Positions 1 to 6,199 are shown, counted from the first letter of the stretch. The stretch: DNA of 7,048 nucleotides from DASWUD01 sp036401755 (GCA_036401755.1 DASWUD010000183.1:1-7048), one strand, 5' to 3'. A program made the numbers and translations. The notes: generated from the letters alone by a model not told the origin.

Positions 1-2053
1 CAAGACCCGCGTGCTGACCCATCGCATCGCCTGGCTGGTGCGCACCGGCGAGGCCTCGCCCTACGGCATCCTCGCCGTCACCTTCACCAACAAGGCCGCC
101 CACGAGATGCGCGGCCGCATCGAGGTGCTGCTGCAGATGCCGGTGGGCGGCATGTGGGTCGGCACCTTCCACGGCCTTGCCCACCGCCTGCTGCGCGCCC
201 ACTGGCGCGAGGCCAATCTGCCCCAGGCGTTCCAGATCCTCGATGGCGAGGATCAGTACCGGCTCATCCGCCGCCTGCTGCGCGAACAGAGTCTCGACGA
301 GGCGCACTGGCCGCCGCGCCAGGTGCAGGGCTTTATCAACGCGCGCAAGGATGAGGGGCTGCGCGCCAAGCATCTGCCGAGCTCGGGTGACCCGTGGCAG
401 AAGCAGATGGCACGCCTCTACCAGCTCTACGAGGAGACCTGCGAGCGCAACGGCCTGGTCGATTTCGCCGAGCTGCTGCTGCGCGCCCACGAGTTGTGGC
501 TCAACCATCCGGAGGTGCTCAACCACTACCGGCAGCGCTTCCGCCACATCCTGGTCGATGAATTTCAGGATACCAACGCCATTCAATACGCCTGGCTGCT
601 CCTGCTGGCCGGCAACAGTGGGCAGATGTTCGCGGTGGGTGACGACGACCAGTCGATCTACGGCTGGCGCGGCGCCAAGGTGGAGAACATCCACCAATAC
701 AGCCGCGACTTTGCCGACGTGCAGATCATCCGTCTGGAGCAGAACTACCGCTCCACCGGCACCATCCTCGCTGCTGCCAATGCACTCATCGCCCACAACA
801 GCGATCGCCTAGGCAAGGAGCTGTGGACCGAGGGTGATAAAGGTGAACTCATCCGCCTCTATGGCGCCTTCAACGAGATCGACGAGGCGCGCTTTATCGT
901 CGACCGCATCGAGCAGTGGCTCGCCCAGGGCGGCAAGCGCAGTGACGCGGCGATCCTCTACCGCTCCAACGCCCAGTCGCGCGTGTTGGAAGAGGCGTTG
1001 ATCGCAGCCAGCATTCCCTACCGCGTCTATGGCGGCATGCGCTTCTTCGAGCGCGCCGAGATCAAGGATGCGCTCGCCTATCTGCGCCTCATCCTCAATC
1101 GCAACGATGACCCCTCCTTTGAGCGCATCATCAACACCCCGACGCGCGGCATCGGCGAGCGTACTGTGCAGACCATTCGCGACCACGCGCATGCTCACAA
1201 TATTTCACTATGGCGCGCCGCCAAGGATCTGCTCGCTGCCAACGCCCTCGCCGCGCGCGCCCACAGCATGCTGGCCAACTTCGTGCAACTCATTGAGCGG
1301 CTGGAGCGCGAGACCGCCGATACCGAACTCGACGAACGCGTCGAGCATGTCATCCAGCACAGCGGCCTCATCGAGTTTTTCGCCAAGGAGAAGGGCGACA
1401 AGGGCGAGTCACGCGTGGAGAACCTGGAGGAGCTGGTCTCCGCCGCGCGCCAGTTTGAATACGACGATGAGGAGGGGCTCGACGACCTCTCCGCCTTCCT
1501 CTCCCACGCCGCGCTGGAGGCCGGTGAAGGTCAGGCCGAGCAGTGGGAGGAGAGCGTGCAGATGATGACGCTCCACTCCGCCAAGGGGCTGGAGTTTCCG
1601 CTGGTGTTCATGGCGGGCATGGAGGAGGGGCTGTTCCCCCACCACCTCTCCATGGAGGAGCCGGGCCGCCTCGAAGAGGAGCGCCGCCTCTGCTACGTGG
1701 GAATGACGCGCGCCATGCGCCAGCTCTACATGACCCATGCCGAGGTGCGCCGCCTCTACGGCAAGGAGGAGTACACCCGCCCCTCGCGTTTCCTGCGCGA
1801 AATTCCCGCCGAACATCTCGAAGAGATCCGCGTACGCGGCACCGTCAGCCAGCCGGTGTTCCGCCGCGACAGCGCGGTCGCCGAACCGAGCAGTGGCTTG
1901 CGGCTGGGGCAGCGGGTGGTGCATCCCAAATTCGGTGAAGGGGTGGTGTTAAGCTGCGAGGGAAGCGGCGCGCAGGCGCGCGTGCAGGTCAACTTTGCCC
2001 AGGTCGGCACCAAGTGGCTGGTGTTGGCCTATGCCAATTTGCAAACGATTTAA
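1..2053 (+). CDS. uvrD: DNA helicase II UvrD (5' end cut by the window)
   Basis: ATP-dependent 3'-5' superfamily 1A helicase acting in the cytoplasm. It removes the incised strand in nucleotide excision repair and unwinds DNA in mismatch repair. The frame is open from the first full codon and begins with Lys-Thr-Arg, the end of Walker A (GxGKTR), so roughly 35 N-terminal residues are missing; 683 residues remain against about 720 in E. coli. Visible motifs, in order: TFTNKAA (Ia), VDEFQDTN (Walker B/II, near 554), GDDDQSIYGWRG (III, near 638), LEQNYRST (IV, near 735), TLHSAKGLEF (V, near 1570) and YVGMTRA (VI, near 1695). The C-terminus, LGQRVVHPKFGEG to KWLVLAYANL, is the Tudor-like domain that contacts RNA polymerase in UvrD/PcrA proteins. 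GGMWVGTFHGLAHRLLRAH and the whole body match E. coli UvrD better than Rep. The Val codon at 11 is internal, not a start. I see no terminator after the TAA, so read-through into the next gene is likely. Confidence 0.97.
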   Translation, partial: KTRVLTHRIAWLVRTGEASPYGILAVTFTNKAAHEMRGRIEVLLQMPVGGMWVGTFHGLAHRLLRAHWREANLPQAFQILDGEDQYRLIRRLLREQSLDEAHWPPRQVQGFINARKDEGLRAKHLPSSGDPWQKQMARLYQLYEETCERNGLVDFAELLLRAHELWLNHPEVLNHYRQRFRHILVDEFQDTNAIQYAWLLLLAGNSGQMFAVGDDDQSIYGWRGAKVENIHQYSRDFADVQIIRLEQNYRSTGTILAAANALIAHNSDRLGKELWTEGDKGELIRLYGAFNEIDEARFIVDRIEQWLAQGGKRSDAAILYRSNAQSRVLEEALIAASIPYRVYGGMRFFERAEIKDALAYLRLILNRNDDPSFERIINTPTRGIGERTVQTIRDHAHAHNISLWRAAKDLLAANALAARAHSMLANFVQLIERLERETADTELDERVEHVIQHSGLIEFFAKEKGDKGESRVENLEELVSAARQFEYDDEEGLDDLSAFLSHAALEAGEGQAEQWEESVQMMTLHSAKGLEFPLVFMAGMEEGLFPHHLSMEEPGRLEEERRLCYVGMTRAMRQLYMTHAEVRRLYGKEEYTRPSRFLREIPAEHLEEIRVRGTVSQPVFRRDSAVAEPSSGLRLGQRVVHPKFGEGVVLSCEGSGAQARVQVNFAQVGTKWLVLAYANLQTI

Positions 2054-2092
2054 CCGAGAACGTTACTTCCAACAGGAGTCAGGGGGAGCACA

Positions 2093-3205
2093 ATGAAAAG
2101 ACGCGACTTCATTACCAAGGTAGGCGGCGCTGCGCTGGTAGCGGGCACGCTGGCGACCACCGGCTGCGGCAAGAAAGAGGAGAGTGCGAAGGGCACGGCG
2201 GCGCACAGTGAAACCAAAGTGCACTGGAAGATGGTCACTACCTGGCCGAAGAACTTTCCCGGCATGGGCACCGGTGCCGAGAAACTGGCCAAGCTGATCA
2301 ACGAGATGTCGGGTGGCCGCATCGAGGTGAAGGTCTATGCCGCGGGCGAGCTGGTGCCGGCGATGGAGATCTTCGATGCGGTGTCGCGCGGCACGGCACA
2401 GATGGGCCACGGCGCCAGCTACTACTGGAAGGGCAAGAGCGAGGCGGCGCAGTTCTTCGCCGCCGTGCCGTTCGGTTTCACCGCGCAGGAGATGAACGGC
2501 TGGCTCTACCACGGCGGCGGCATGGAGCTGTGGCAGGAGGTCTATGCGCCGTTCGGTCTGATACCGACTGCCGCGGCCAACACCGGCGTGCAGATGGGCG
2601 GCTGGTTCAACAAGCCGATCAATTCGCTGAAGGATCTGGAGGGGCTGAAGATGCGCATCCCGGGCCTGGGCGGTGAAGTGCTGAAGCGCCTCGGCGGCAC
2701 ACCGCTCAACCTGCCCGGCGGCGAGATCTTCACCTCACTGCAATCGGGCGCCATCGATGCCACCGAGTGGGTCGGCCCCTACAACGACCTCGCCTTCGGC
2801 CTGCACAAGGCGGCCAAGTTCTACTACTACCCGGGCTGGCACGAACCCGGCACCACCCTGGAATGCTTCATCAACGAGCAGGCATTCAAGGCGTTGCCCG
2901 CCGATCTGCAGAGCATCGTGCTCAACGCCTGCAAGGTCGCCAACCTCGACCTGCTCTCCGAGTACACCGCACGCAACAACGAAGCGCTCAACATCCTGGT
3001 CCACGAACACAAGGTCGACCTGCGCAAGTTTCCGGACGATGTACTACAGAAGCTCAAGGTCATCTCCGAAGAGGTGGTCGCCGAAATCGCCGCCAAGGAT
3101 CCACTGTCGAAGAAGGTCTACGACTCCTTCCGCAAGTTCCGCGAGCAGGTGATCGCCTGGCACGACGTTTCGGAATTTGCCTATCTCAAGGCGCGCGCCC
3201 TCTAG
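2093..3205 (+). CDS. TRAP transporter solute-binding protein, TakP/FcbT1-like, Tat-exported
   Basis: Extracytoplasmic receptor of a TRAP transporter (DctP family, mannitol/chloroaromatic or 2-keto-acid branch), 370 residues. Start: ATG with a strong GGGGGAG ribosome site 5-6 bases upstream. Residues 1-25 form a twin-arginine signal (KRRDFITK, then a hydrophobic stretch) ending in T-T-G-C, so Cys25 may be lipidated. A charged linker (about 26-42) follows, then the receptor fold. Family hallmarks: AAGELVP (83-89), NTGVQMGG (163-170), GLKMR with Arg188 (the conserved carboxylate-binding Arg of the family), DATEWVGPY (222-230) and YYYPGW (244-249). From memory these match Rhodobacter sphaeroides TakP, which binds pyruvate-type 2-oxoacids with Na+; Gln167, Arg188, Glu225 and Trp226 are the likely pocket residues. 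The substrate here is inferred. It lies 39 bases after uvrD with no obvious promoter of its own, and neither DctQ nor DctM is nearby. The lipobox has Thr at -3, which is tolerated but not ideal. Confidence 0.93.
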   Translation: MKRRDFITKVGGAALVAGTLATTGCGKKEESAKGTAAHSETKVHWKMVTTWPKNFPGMGTGAEKLAKLINEMSGGRIEVKVYAAGELVPAMEIFDAVSRGTAQMGHGASYYWKGKSEAAQFFAAVPFGFTAQEMNGWLYHGGGMELWQEVYAPFGLIPTAAANTGVQMGGWFNKPINSLKDLEGLKMRIPGLGGEVLKRLGGTPLNLPGGEIFTSLQSGAIDATEWVGPYNDLAFGLHKAAKFYYYPGWHEPGTTLECFINEQAFKALPADLQSIVLNACKVANLDLLSEYTARNNEALNILVHEHKVDLRKFPDDVLQKLKVISEEVVAEIAAKDPLSKKVYDSFRKFREQVIAWHDVSEFAYLKARAL

Positions 3206-3223
3206 CGCCCGCTTCCCGCCAGG

Positions 3224-3249
3224 CCCGGCGGCGTGCATCACCCGCCGGG
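3224..3249 (+). terminator. GC-rich hairpin after the TRAP receptor gene (weak terminator candidate)
   Basis: An 8-bp perfect stem, CCCGGCGG (3224-3231) with CCGCCGGG (3242-3249), encloses a 10-base loop and starts 19 bases after the TAG stop. No T-run follows, so it is not a classic intrinsic terminator. It may instead pause transcription, stabilise the mRNA 3' end, or be a by-product of the high GC content. Confidence 0.35.
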
Positions 3250-3275
3250 GCCGCGCGGTTCTGCTCCCCGCCCCC

Positions 3276-3306
3276 TTGGCAGCGCCACATGGCGCCCCCA
3301 TCTACT
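3276..3306 (+). promoter_or_regulatory. Possible promoter of the CDGSH gene with a dyad in the spacer
   Basis: TTGGCA (3276-3281) matches the -35 consensus at 5 of 6 positions and TCTACT (3301-3306) matches the -10 at 4 of 6. The spacer is 19 bases, longer than the optimal 17. Inside it lies GCGCCA-CA-TGGCGC (3282-3295), a perfect 6-bp inverted repeat. A long spacer with an internal dyad is the usual layout of MerR-family-controlled promoters. The predicted leader of about 25 bases would carry the GAGGAA ribosome site. Both boxes are only moderate matches, so this is a candidate. Confidence 0.3.
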
Positions 3307-3323
3307 CTGCCCGCCCTACATTC

Positions 3324-3329
3324 GAGGAA
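3324..3329 (+). promoter_or_regulatory. Ribosome binding site fixing the CDGSH start
   Basis: GAGGAA sits 8 bases before the ATG at 3338. The frame is open further upstream to 3233, but no upstream start has such a site, so 3338 is chosen. Confidence 0.75.
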
Positions 3330-3337
3330 CGCAACCC

Positions 3338-3574
3338 ATGTCCGCGCCCGTCATTGCCCAGAAAAAACCCTACATTGTTGAGCTGGAGGCCGGTGACTAC
3401 TGGTTCTGCAGCTGCGGCAAAAGCAGCAAGCAGCCGTTCTGCGACGGCTCCCATAAAGGGACGGGACTGTCACCCAGGAAATTCACCATCGAGGAGAAGC
3501 GCAAGGTGGGTTTGTGCGGCTGCAAGCAGAGCAAGAATGGTCCGTTCTGCGATGGTGCCCACAAAGAGGTGTAG
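3338..3574 (+). CDS. Double-CDGSH iron-sulfur protein (78 residues)
   Basis: Small soluble protein with two CDGSH motifs, each expected to bind a [2Fe-2S] cluster through three Cys and one His. Motif 1: C24-x-C26, then P33-F-C35-D-G-S-H39. Motif 2: C60-x-C62, then P69-F-C71-D-G-A-H75. All eight cluster ligands are present. There is no signal peptide or membrane anchor, so it should be cytoplasmic. Two motifs in one short chain resemble the monomeric CISD3/Miner2-type layout rather than the single-motif dimeric mitoNEET. Family roles proposed are redox sensing and Fe-S or electron transfer; no specific role can be read here. The reading frame could extend upstream to 3233, but those residues are Pro/Arg-rich and do not look like protein. 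It may be transcribed from its own promoter or by read-through from the receptor gene. Confidence 0.93.
   Translation: MSAPVIAQKKPYIVELEAGDYWFCSCGKSSKQPFCDGSHKGTGLSPRKFTIEEKRKVGLCGCKQSKNGPFCDGAHKEV
3434..3566 (+). repeat. Internal duplication encoding the two CDGSH motifs
   Basis: Two 25-base copies, 3434-3458 and 3542-3566, both encode P-F-C-D-G-(S/A)-H-K and differ at only a few positions (the first ten bases, ccgttctgcg, are identical). The 108-base offset equals 36 codons, so the domain was duplicated in frame. Confidence 0.8.
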
Positions 3575-3609
3575 CGCGCGTTATCTTTGCCCTGGCGCTG
3601 CTTGGTAGA

Positions 3610-3637
3610 GCAGCGCAGGGAGGGCTCCCTGCGCTGC
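3610..3637. terminator. Perfect 12-bp hairpin between convergent genes
   Basis: GCAGCGCAGGGA (3610-3621) pairs perfectly with TCCCTGCGCTGC (3626-3637) across the 4-base loop GGGC. It starts 36 bases after the CDGSH stop and lies 11 bases beyond the stop of the facing Sel1 gene. There is no T-run on either strand, but position and strength suggest it separates the two converging transcripts. A third arm, GCGCTGC at 3595-3601, can also pair with 3610-3616 (8-base loop), giving a mutually exclusive shorter stem. Confidence 0.65.
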
Positions 3638-3647
3638 ATGCCGCCGC

Positions 3648-4343
3648 TCACCGACAGGTGGACATGAAGCGCGCCGCCGCCCCCTTGCAGGGATCGGATT
3701 CAAAGCTCTCCTGCTTGCTGTCGCTACCAGGCAGTGTGGCACTTGTTCCACCGGCGCTTTGCGGCTGCGCCGGTACGGGGCCCGGCTTTGGCGGGGGCGG
3801 TTGCGTGATGGGCAGCGCCCGCTCCTCCTGCTTGCGCTGCGCCGCCGCCGTCCTGGCCCGCTCCTCCTCGGCGCGCTTTTGCGCCTGGAGCTGGCGCTGG
3901 CGCTCCGCCTCATCCCGCTGGCGTGTCAGCCGCTCCTCCTCGCTGCGCCGTCGCTCTGCAGCGTTGCGCCGCTCCTCCTCTTCACGCTTTTGCGCGAGCG
4001 CAGCCTGCCGCTCCTCCTCTTCGCGCTGTTTGAGCAGCTGTGCCTCGCGCTCCATCTTCACCGTATCGCCGTATGGTCGCCGCTGCCCCAGTGTAGCCAG
4101 CCGCTGCTTGGCCTCCGCATGCCCCTGGCTCGCCGCCAACTCGTACCACTCCTTGGCCTTGCCGAGATCGCGAGGCGTACCGCGCCCCTCCTCGCACATT
4201 TCACCCAACTTGAATTGCGCCTCGGAACTGCCCTTGGCGGCCAGTCGTGAATGGATCTCGAAAAGCTTTACGTTGGCATCGTCATCAGCGCGGGCGAGGG
4301 TTACTGCCAGGCAGAATATCGCCAGCAAAAATATCCTGTACAT
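3648..4343 (-). CDS. Secreted Sel1-repeat protein with a charged coiled coil
   Basis: 231 residues from the ATG at 4343; function unknown. Residues 1-19 are a Sec signal peptide (hydrophobic core, then ALARA before DDD), giving a periplasmic product. Residues about 40-85 hold one clear Sel1-like (TPR-type) repeat: EAQFKLGEMCEEGRG, then KAKEWYELAASQGHAEAKQRL. Residues about 96-176 are a long Glu/Arg/Gln-rich helix, almost certainly a coiled coil or single charged helix, with units of about 13 residues. A Pro-rich stretch (182-194) and a short tail, DPCKGAAARFMSTCR, follow, with Cys219 and Cys230 that could form a disulfide. The start is set by AGGGAG 6 bases upstream; an extension to 4385 would put 14 non-signal residues before the signal peptide. 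It lies 67 bases after the binding-protein gene on the same strand, so co-transcription is likely. Sel1 proteins usually scaffold other proteins; nothing more specific is supported. Confidence 0.85.
   Translation of the reverse strand: MYRIFLLAIFCLAVTLARADDDANVKLFEIHSRLAAKGSSEAQFKLGEMCEEGRGTPRDLGKAKEWYELAASQGHAEAKQRLATLGQRRPYGDTVKMEREAQLLKQREEEERQAALAQKREEEERRNAAERRRSEEERLTRQRDEAERQRQLQAQKRAEEERARTAAAQRKQEERALPITQPPPPKPGPVPAQPQSAGGTSATLPGSDSKQESFESDPCKGAAARFMSTCR
3821..4019 (-). repeat. Degenerate 39-base repeats encoding the coiled coil
   Basis: Five near-identical 10-mers (gctcctcctc on the plus strand, last base varying) start at 3821, 3860, 3932, 3971 and 4010. Spacings are 39, 72, 39 and 39 bases. 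Each encodes the E-E-E-R core of a charged-helix unit of 13 residues (24 in the one longer gap). This points to growth by in-frame tandem duplication and a region prone to length change. Confidence 0.7.
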
Positions 4344-4349
4344 CGCACA

Positions 4350-4355
4350 CTCCCT
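4350..4355 (-). promoter_or_regulatory. Ribosome binding site fixing the Sel1-protein start
   Basis: On the minus strand AGGGAG lies 6 bases before the ATG at 4343 and directly precedes the signal peptide. The alternative ATG at 4385 has no comparable site. Confidence 0.75.
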
Positions 4356-4410
4356 AAACTTCTCATCCGGTGCGGGCAGAAGCATCGTGTGATGCGTCTG
4401 TCGCAGGCGG

Positions 4411-4848
4411 TCATGGAACGAGCAGCAACACCTTCACACTCTCATCTACCGCGCTGCTGTCGATATAGCCAATCCCGCGCGGGTTGGCGGCGACAGCCGC
4501 CTTGACAGCCGCATCATCGCGCAACATTTCGGGTGGCTGGCCCCTGCCGGAGAACATCAGTTTCGACCAGTGGTTCTTGAGTGCCCCTTCATCCATGCCC
4601 AATACCGCTTTGAGAAACTGGCGGCGCATCGGACTCTGGCTGATTTGATCCAGTGGTTCAACCGCCGCGCCATTGGCGAACTCCTCCGCACGTCCCAGAT
4701 AGATATCGCTTACTTCGCTTTTGGAGATCTTTGTCAGGCTGTTGGCGGGATGGACAATCACCGCAAGCTCAGCGGCGCTCGCCTGCGAAAAAAACACGGC
4801 GGACAGCAACCAGGCGGCGGCCCATACTCTTGTCAATTTATTCTTCAT
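4411..4848 (-). CDS. Small PstS-like periplasmic substrate-binding protein
   Basis: 145 residues. Residues 1-25 are a Sec signal peptide (positive N-end, Trp/Ala/Leu core, SQASA before AEL). The mature part of about 120 residues matches the short 'phosphate ABC transporter substrate-binding protein' group of the PBP-like superfamily: ELAVIVHPANSLTKIS at the mature N-terminus, DIYLGRAEEFANG (48-60), EPLDQ (64-68), SPMRRQF (72-78), a W-S-K-L-M-F-S-G-R-G segment (94-103) and the tail NPRGIGYID (122-130). It is much shorter than full PstS (about 320 residues) and covers only one lobe, so it may bind ligand weakly, act as a sensor, or assist the porin encoded just upstream. Phosphate binding is assumed from family naming, not shown. 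The gene starts 13 bases after the porin stop, with an AGGCGG site overlapping that TAG, so the two are surely co-transcribed and perhaps translationally coupled. No ABC permease or ATPase is nearby. Confidence 0.85.
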   Translation of the reverse strand: MKNKLTRVWAAAWLLSAVFFSQASAAELAVIVHPANSLTKISKSEVSDIYLGRAEEFANGAAVEPLDQISQSPMRRQFLKAVLGMDEGALKNHWSKLMFSGRGQPPEMLRDDAAVKAAVAANPRGIGYIDSSAVDESVKVLLLVP

Positions 4849-4861
4849 TATCGATTACCGC

Positions 4862-5989
4862 CTAGAAAATCACGTCGAGGGCGATGCCGTAGAGACGGGC
4901 ATCCTTGAGGTAATTGCCGTTTGCATCCTTGCCATCGAAGTAACCGTAGTTATCATCCTCGGGAGCGATACGCTGCGCCTCGAACTTCATTGCCGCACCA
5001 TCGAGAAATTCATAGCGCAAGCCGGCGGTAGCGGAGCGTTGCCGCACCGCGAGCGGTGATGCGTCACGCCCCTCGTTGATCGCGGCGTAGGTCAGATGGG
5101 GGAGGAACTTGCCCATGCGGTAACCGACCGTGAGATAACCGGCCTGTTGATCGGGAAACGCCCCTTCGAGCTCCTTAACGACATTGCGGTCTACATACTC
5201 CCCGTAAAGCACGACGTCGTGCCAGTCGACGGTAAAGCCGGCACTGCCGAAATCGGCGCGCCGCTCCTCTATGGCGAAGGTCTCCTGATCGACGCGCGCC
5301 TGGAGATAACCGAGACGGAACGAGGCAGAACGGCCGCTGAGCGCCATGTTGATGCCGTACATGGCGGGCACGCTGAAATCAAGCGTGTCACCCGCGACGA
5401 TCGTATTTGCGGGATCGGTGGCCAGATAGTCCGCCAGCGCTGGCGAAACGGTAATGGTGCCGCGGTTGGAACCGGCAAACGGCTGAATCATCAGCTTGGC
5501 CCGACCGATCTTGGGTGTGTACAGGGCATCGACCCCCACTTGGGTGGTGATCGGATTCAGGGAGTAGACCTCCTGGGGCGGACGGATCCACGGATAGGCG
5601 TAACCCACCTCGATATAGTCAGAGGCCAAAAAGGTGGAGAGCTTCAGTTTGCCGGCACGCACCTTGGCATCGTTGGCCGCCTTGATGGAGGCAAAGGCCC
5701 AGTCGGCGATCAGCGCGTTGTTGTCACCACGACCGCGCGCCAACAGCTGGGCGGTGGCATCGATGCGCTCGGAGACCTGTGCCGAAAATTGCAGCCCGAG
5801 ACGGCTGTCGGGATTGTCAAAGCGCGGCTGATGGGTGAATGAGCCGCCCAGATAGCTGGTCTCATCGGTGGAGAGCTTGGCAAGTGATGTGGTCAGGAAA
5901 CCGTTCACCCGCACTTCGTCGGCAAGGGCACTCGCGCTTGCCATGCCCAGCAGGGTTACCACGACGCCGTGGCAGATTTTTCTTCTCAT
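4862..5989 (-). CDS. Porin-like outer-membrane beta-barrel protein
   Basis: 375 residues from the ATG at 5989. Residues 1-23 are a Sec signal peptide (MRRKICHG, hydrophobic core, ASALA before DEV). The mature protein opens with a strand, EVRVNGFLTTSLA, has alternating polar/hydrophobic strands throughout, and ends in YGIALDVIF, with the terminal Phe typical of barrels recognised by the BAM complex. A distinctive motif, YAYPWIRPPQEVY (130-142), recurs, as far as I recall, in a proteobacterial porin-like family, but I cannot name the family or the substrate. An alternative start at 6019 would add ten residues (MKSPGIKEKT) before the signal peptide and has no ribosome site. First gene of the unit with the PstS-like protein; a joint role in anion uptake is an inference from that pairing. 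Confidence 0.87.
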   Translation of the reverse strand: MRRKICHGVVVTLLGMASASALADEVRVNGFLTTSLAKLSTDETSYLGGSFTHQPRFDNPDSRLGLQFSAQVSERIDATAQLLARGRGDNNALIADWAFASIKAANDAKVRAGKLKLSTFLASDYIEVGYAYPWIRPPQEVYSLNPITTQVGVDALYTPKIGRAKLMIQPFAGSNRGTITVSPALADYLATDPANTIVAGDTLDFSVPAMYGINMALSGRSASFRLGYLQARVDQETFAIEERRADFGSAGFTVDWHDVVLYGEYVDRNVVKELEGAFPDQQAGYLTVGYRMGKFLPHLTYAAINEGRDASPLAVRQRSATAGLRYEFLDGAAMKFEAQRIAPEDDNYGYFDGKDANGNYLKDARLYGIALDVIF

Positions 5990-5995
5990 TGTTTT

Positions 5996-6001
5996 TTCCT
6001 T
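5996..6001 (-). promoter_or_regulatory. Ribosome binding site fixing the porin start
   Basis: On the minus strand AAGGAA (within TAAGGAA) lies 6 bases before the ATG at 5989, in an A-rich leader, and the signal peptide begins at that ATG. This rejects the upstream start at 6019. Confidence 0.8.
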
Positions 6002-6121
6002 AATTCCTGGGGATTTCATTGTTCAGCTACAGGGGAAATTCGAGGACCGGGAGGACTCCTCACCTGAAACCAAAGGCGCGCACCTTAACAAACCGGGAAA
6101 TGATCAACAAGGATCAGGCGC

Positions 6122-6150
6122 GTAACAGTGAAGTAAGAGTTTCCTTACAA
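6122..6150 (-). promoter_or_regulatory. PhoB/OmpR-type tandem 7-mers spaced 11 bp
   Basis: Reading the minus strand: TTGTAAG (6150-6144), CTCTTAC (6139-6133) and CTGTTAC (6128-6122), each 11 bases after the last. The last two are identical at 6 of 7 positions. CTGTTAC matches 6 of 7 of the Pho-box half-site CTGTMAY, and the 7-4-7 layout is that of a Pho box. The orientation is toward the porin. With a PstS-like gene downstream, PhoB control is plausible, but the first half-sites are poor and no clear -10 follows at the usual distance. Confidence 0.35.
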
Positions 6151-6199
6151 ACACCATCCAAAGCAGCGATGATGCACCCTGCCATAAGCGTCCAACAAA

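Noticed and set aside
1409..1924. Antisense open frame within uvrD, and similar shorter ones at 177-812 and 1029-1565
   Set aside because: They overlap the conserved helicase motifs in other frames and show low-complexity Ala/Arg/Ser or His-rich composition with no domain.
3206..3337. N-terminal extension of the CDGSH protein to 3233
   Set aside because: The added residues are Pro/Arg/Gly-rich, span the hairpin and promoter-like sites, and have no ribosome site, whereas 3338 has GAGGAA at good spacing.
3514..4392. Long plus-strand open frame (292 codons) opposite the Sel1-protein gene
   Set aside because: It is rich in Ser/Arg/Cys runs, the mirror of the Glu/Arg repeat codons, has no recognisable domain and begins inside the CDGSH gene. 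The opposite strand has a signal peptide, a ribosome site and a Sel1 repeat.
4382..4395. GCATC-GTGT-GATGC inverted repeat between the binding-protein and Sel1 genes
   Set aside because: The stem is only 5 bp with no T-run, too weak to call a terminator. Co-transcription across the 67-base gap remains the simpler reading.
5096..5842. Plus-strand open frame (248 codons) antisense to the porin
   Set aside because: It lies wholly inside the porin gene, lacks a family signature, and the minus strand reads as a complete barrel with signal peptide and terminal Phe. The open frame is a GC-rich codon artefact.
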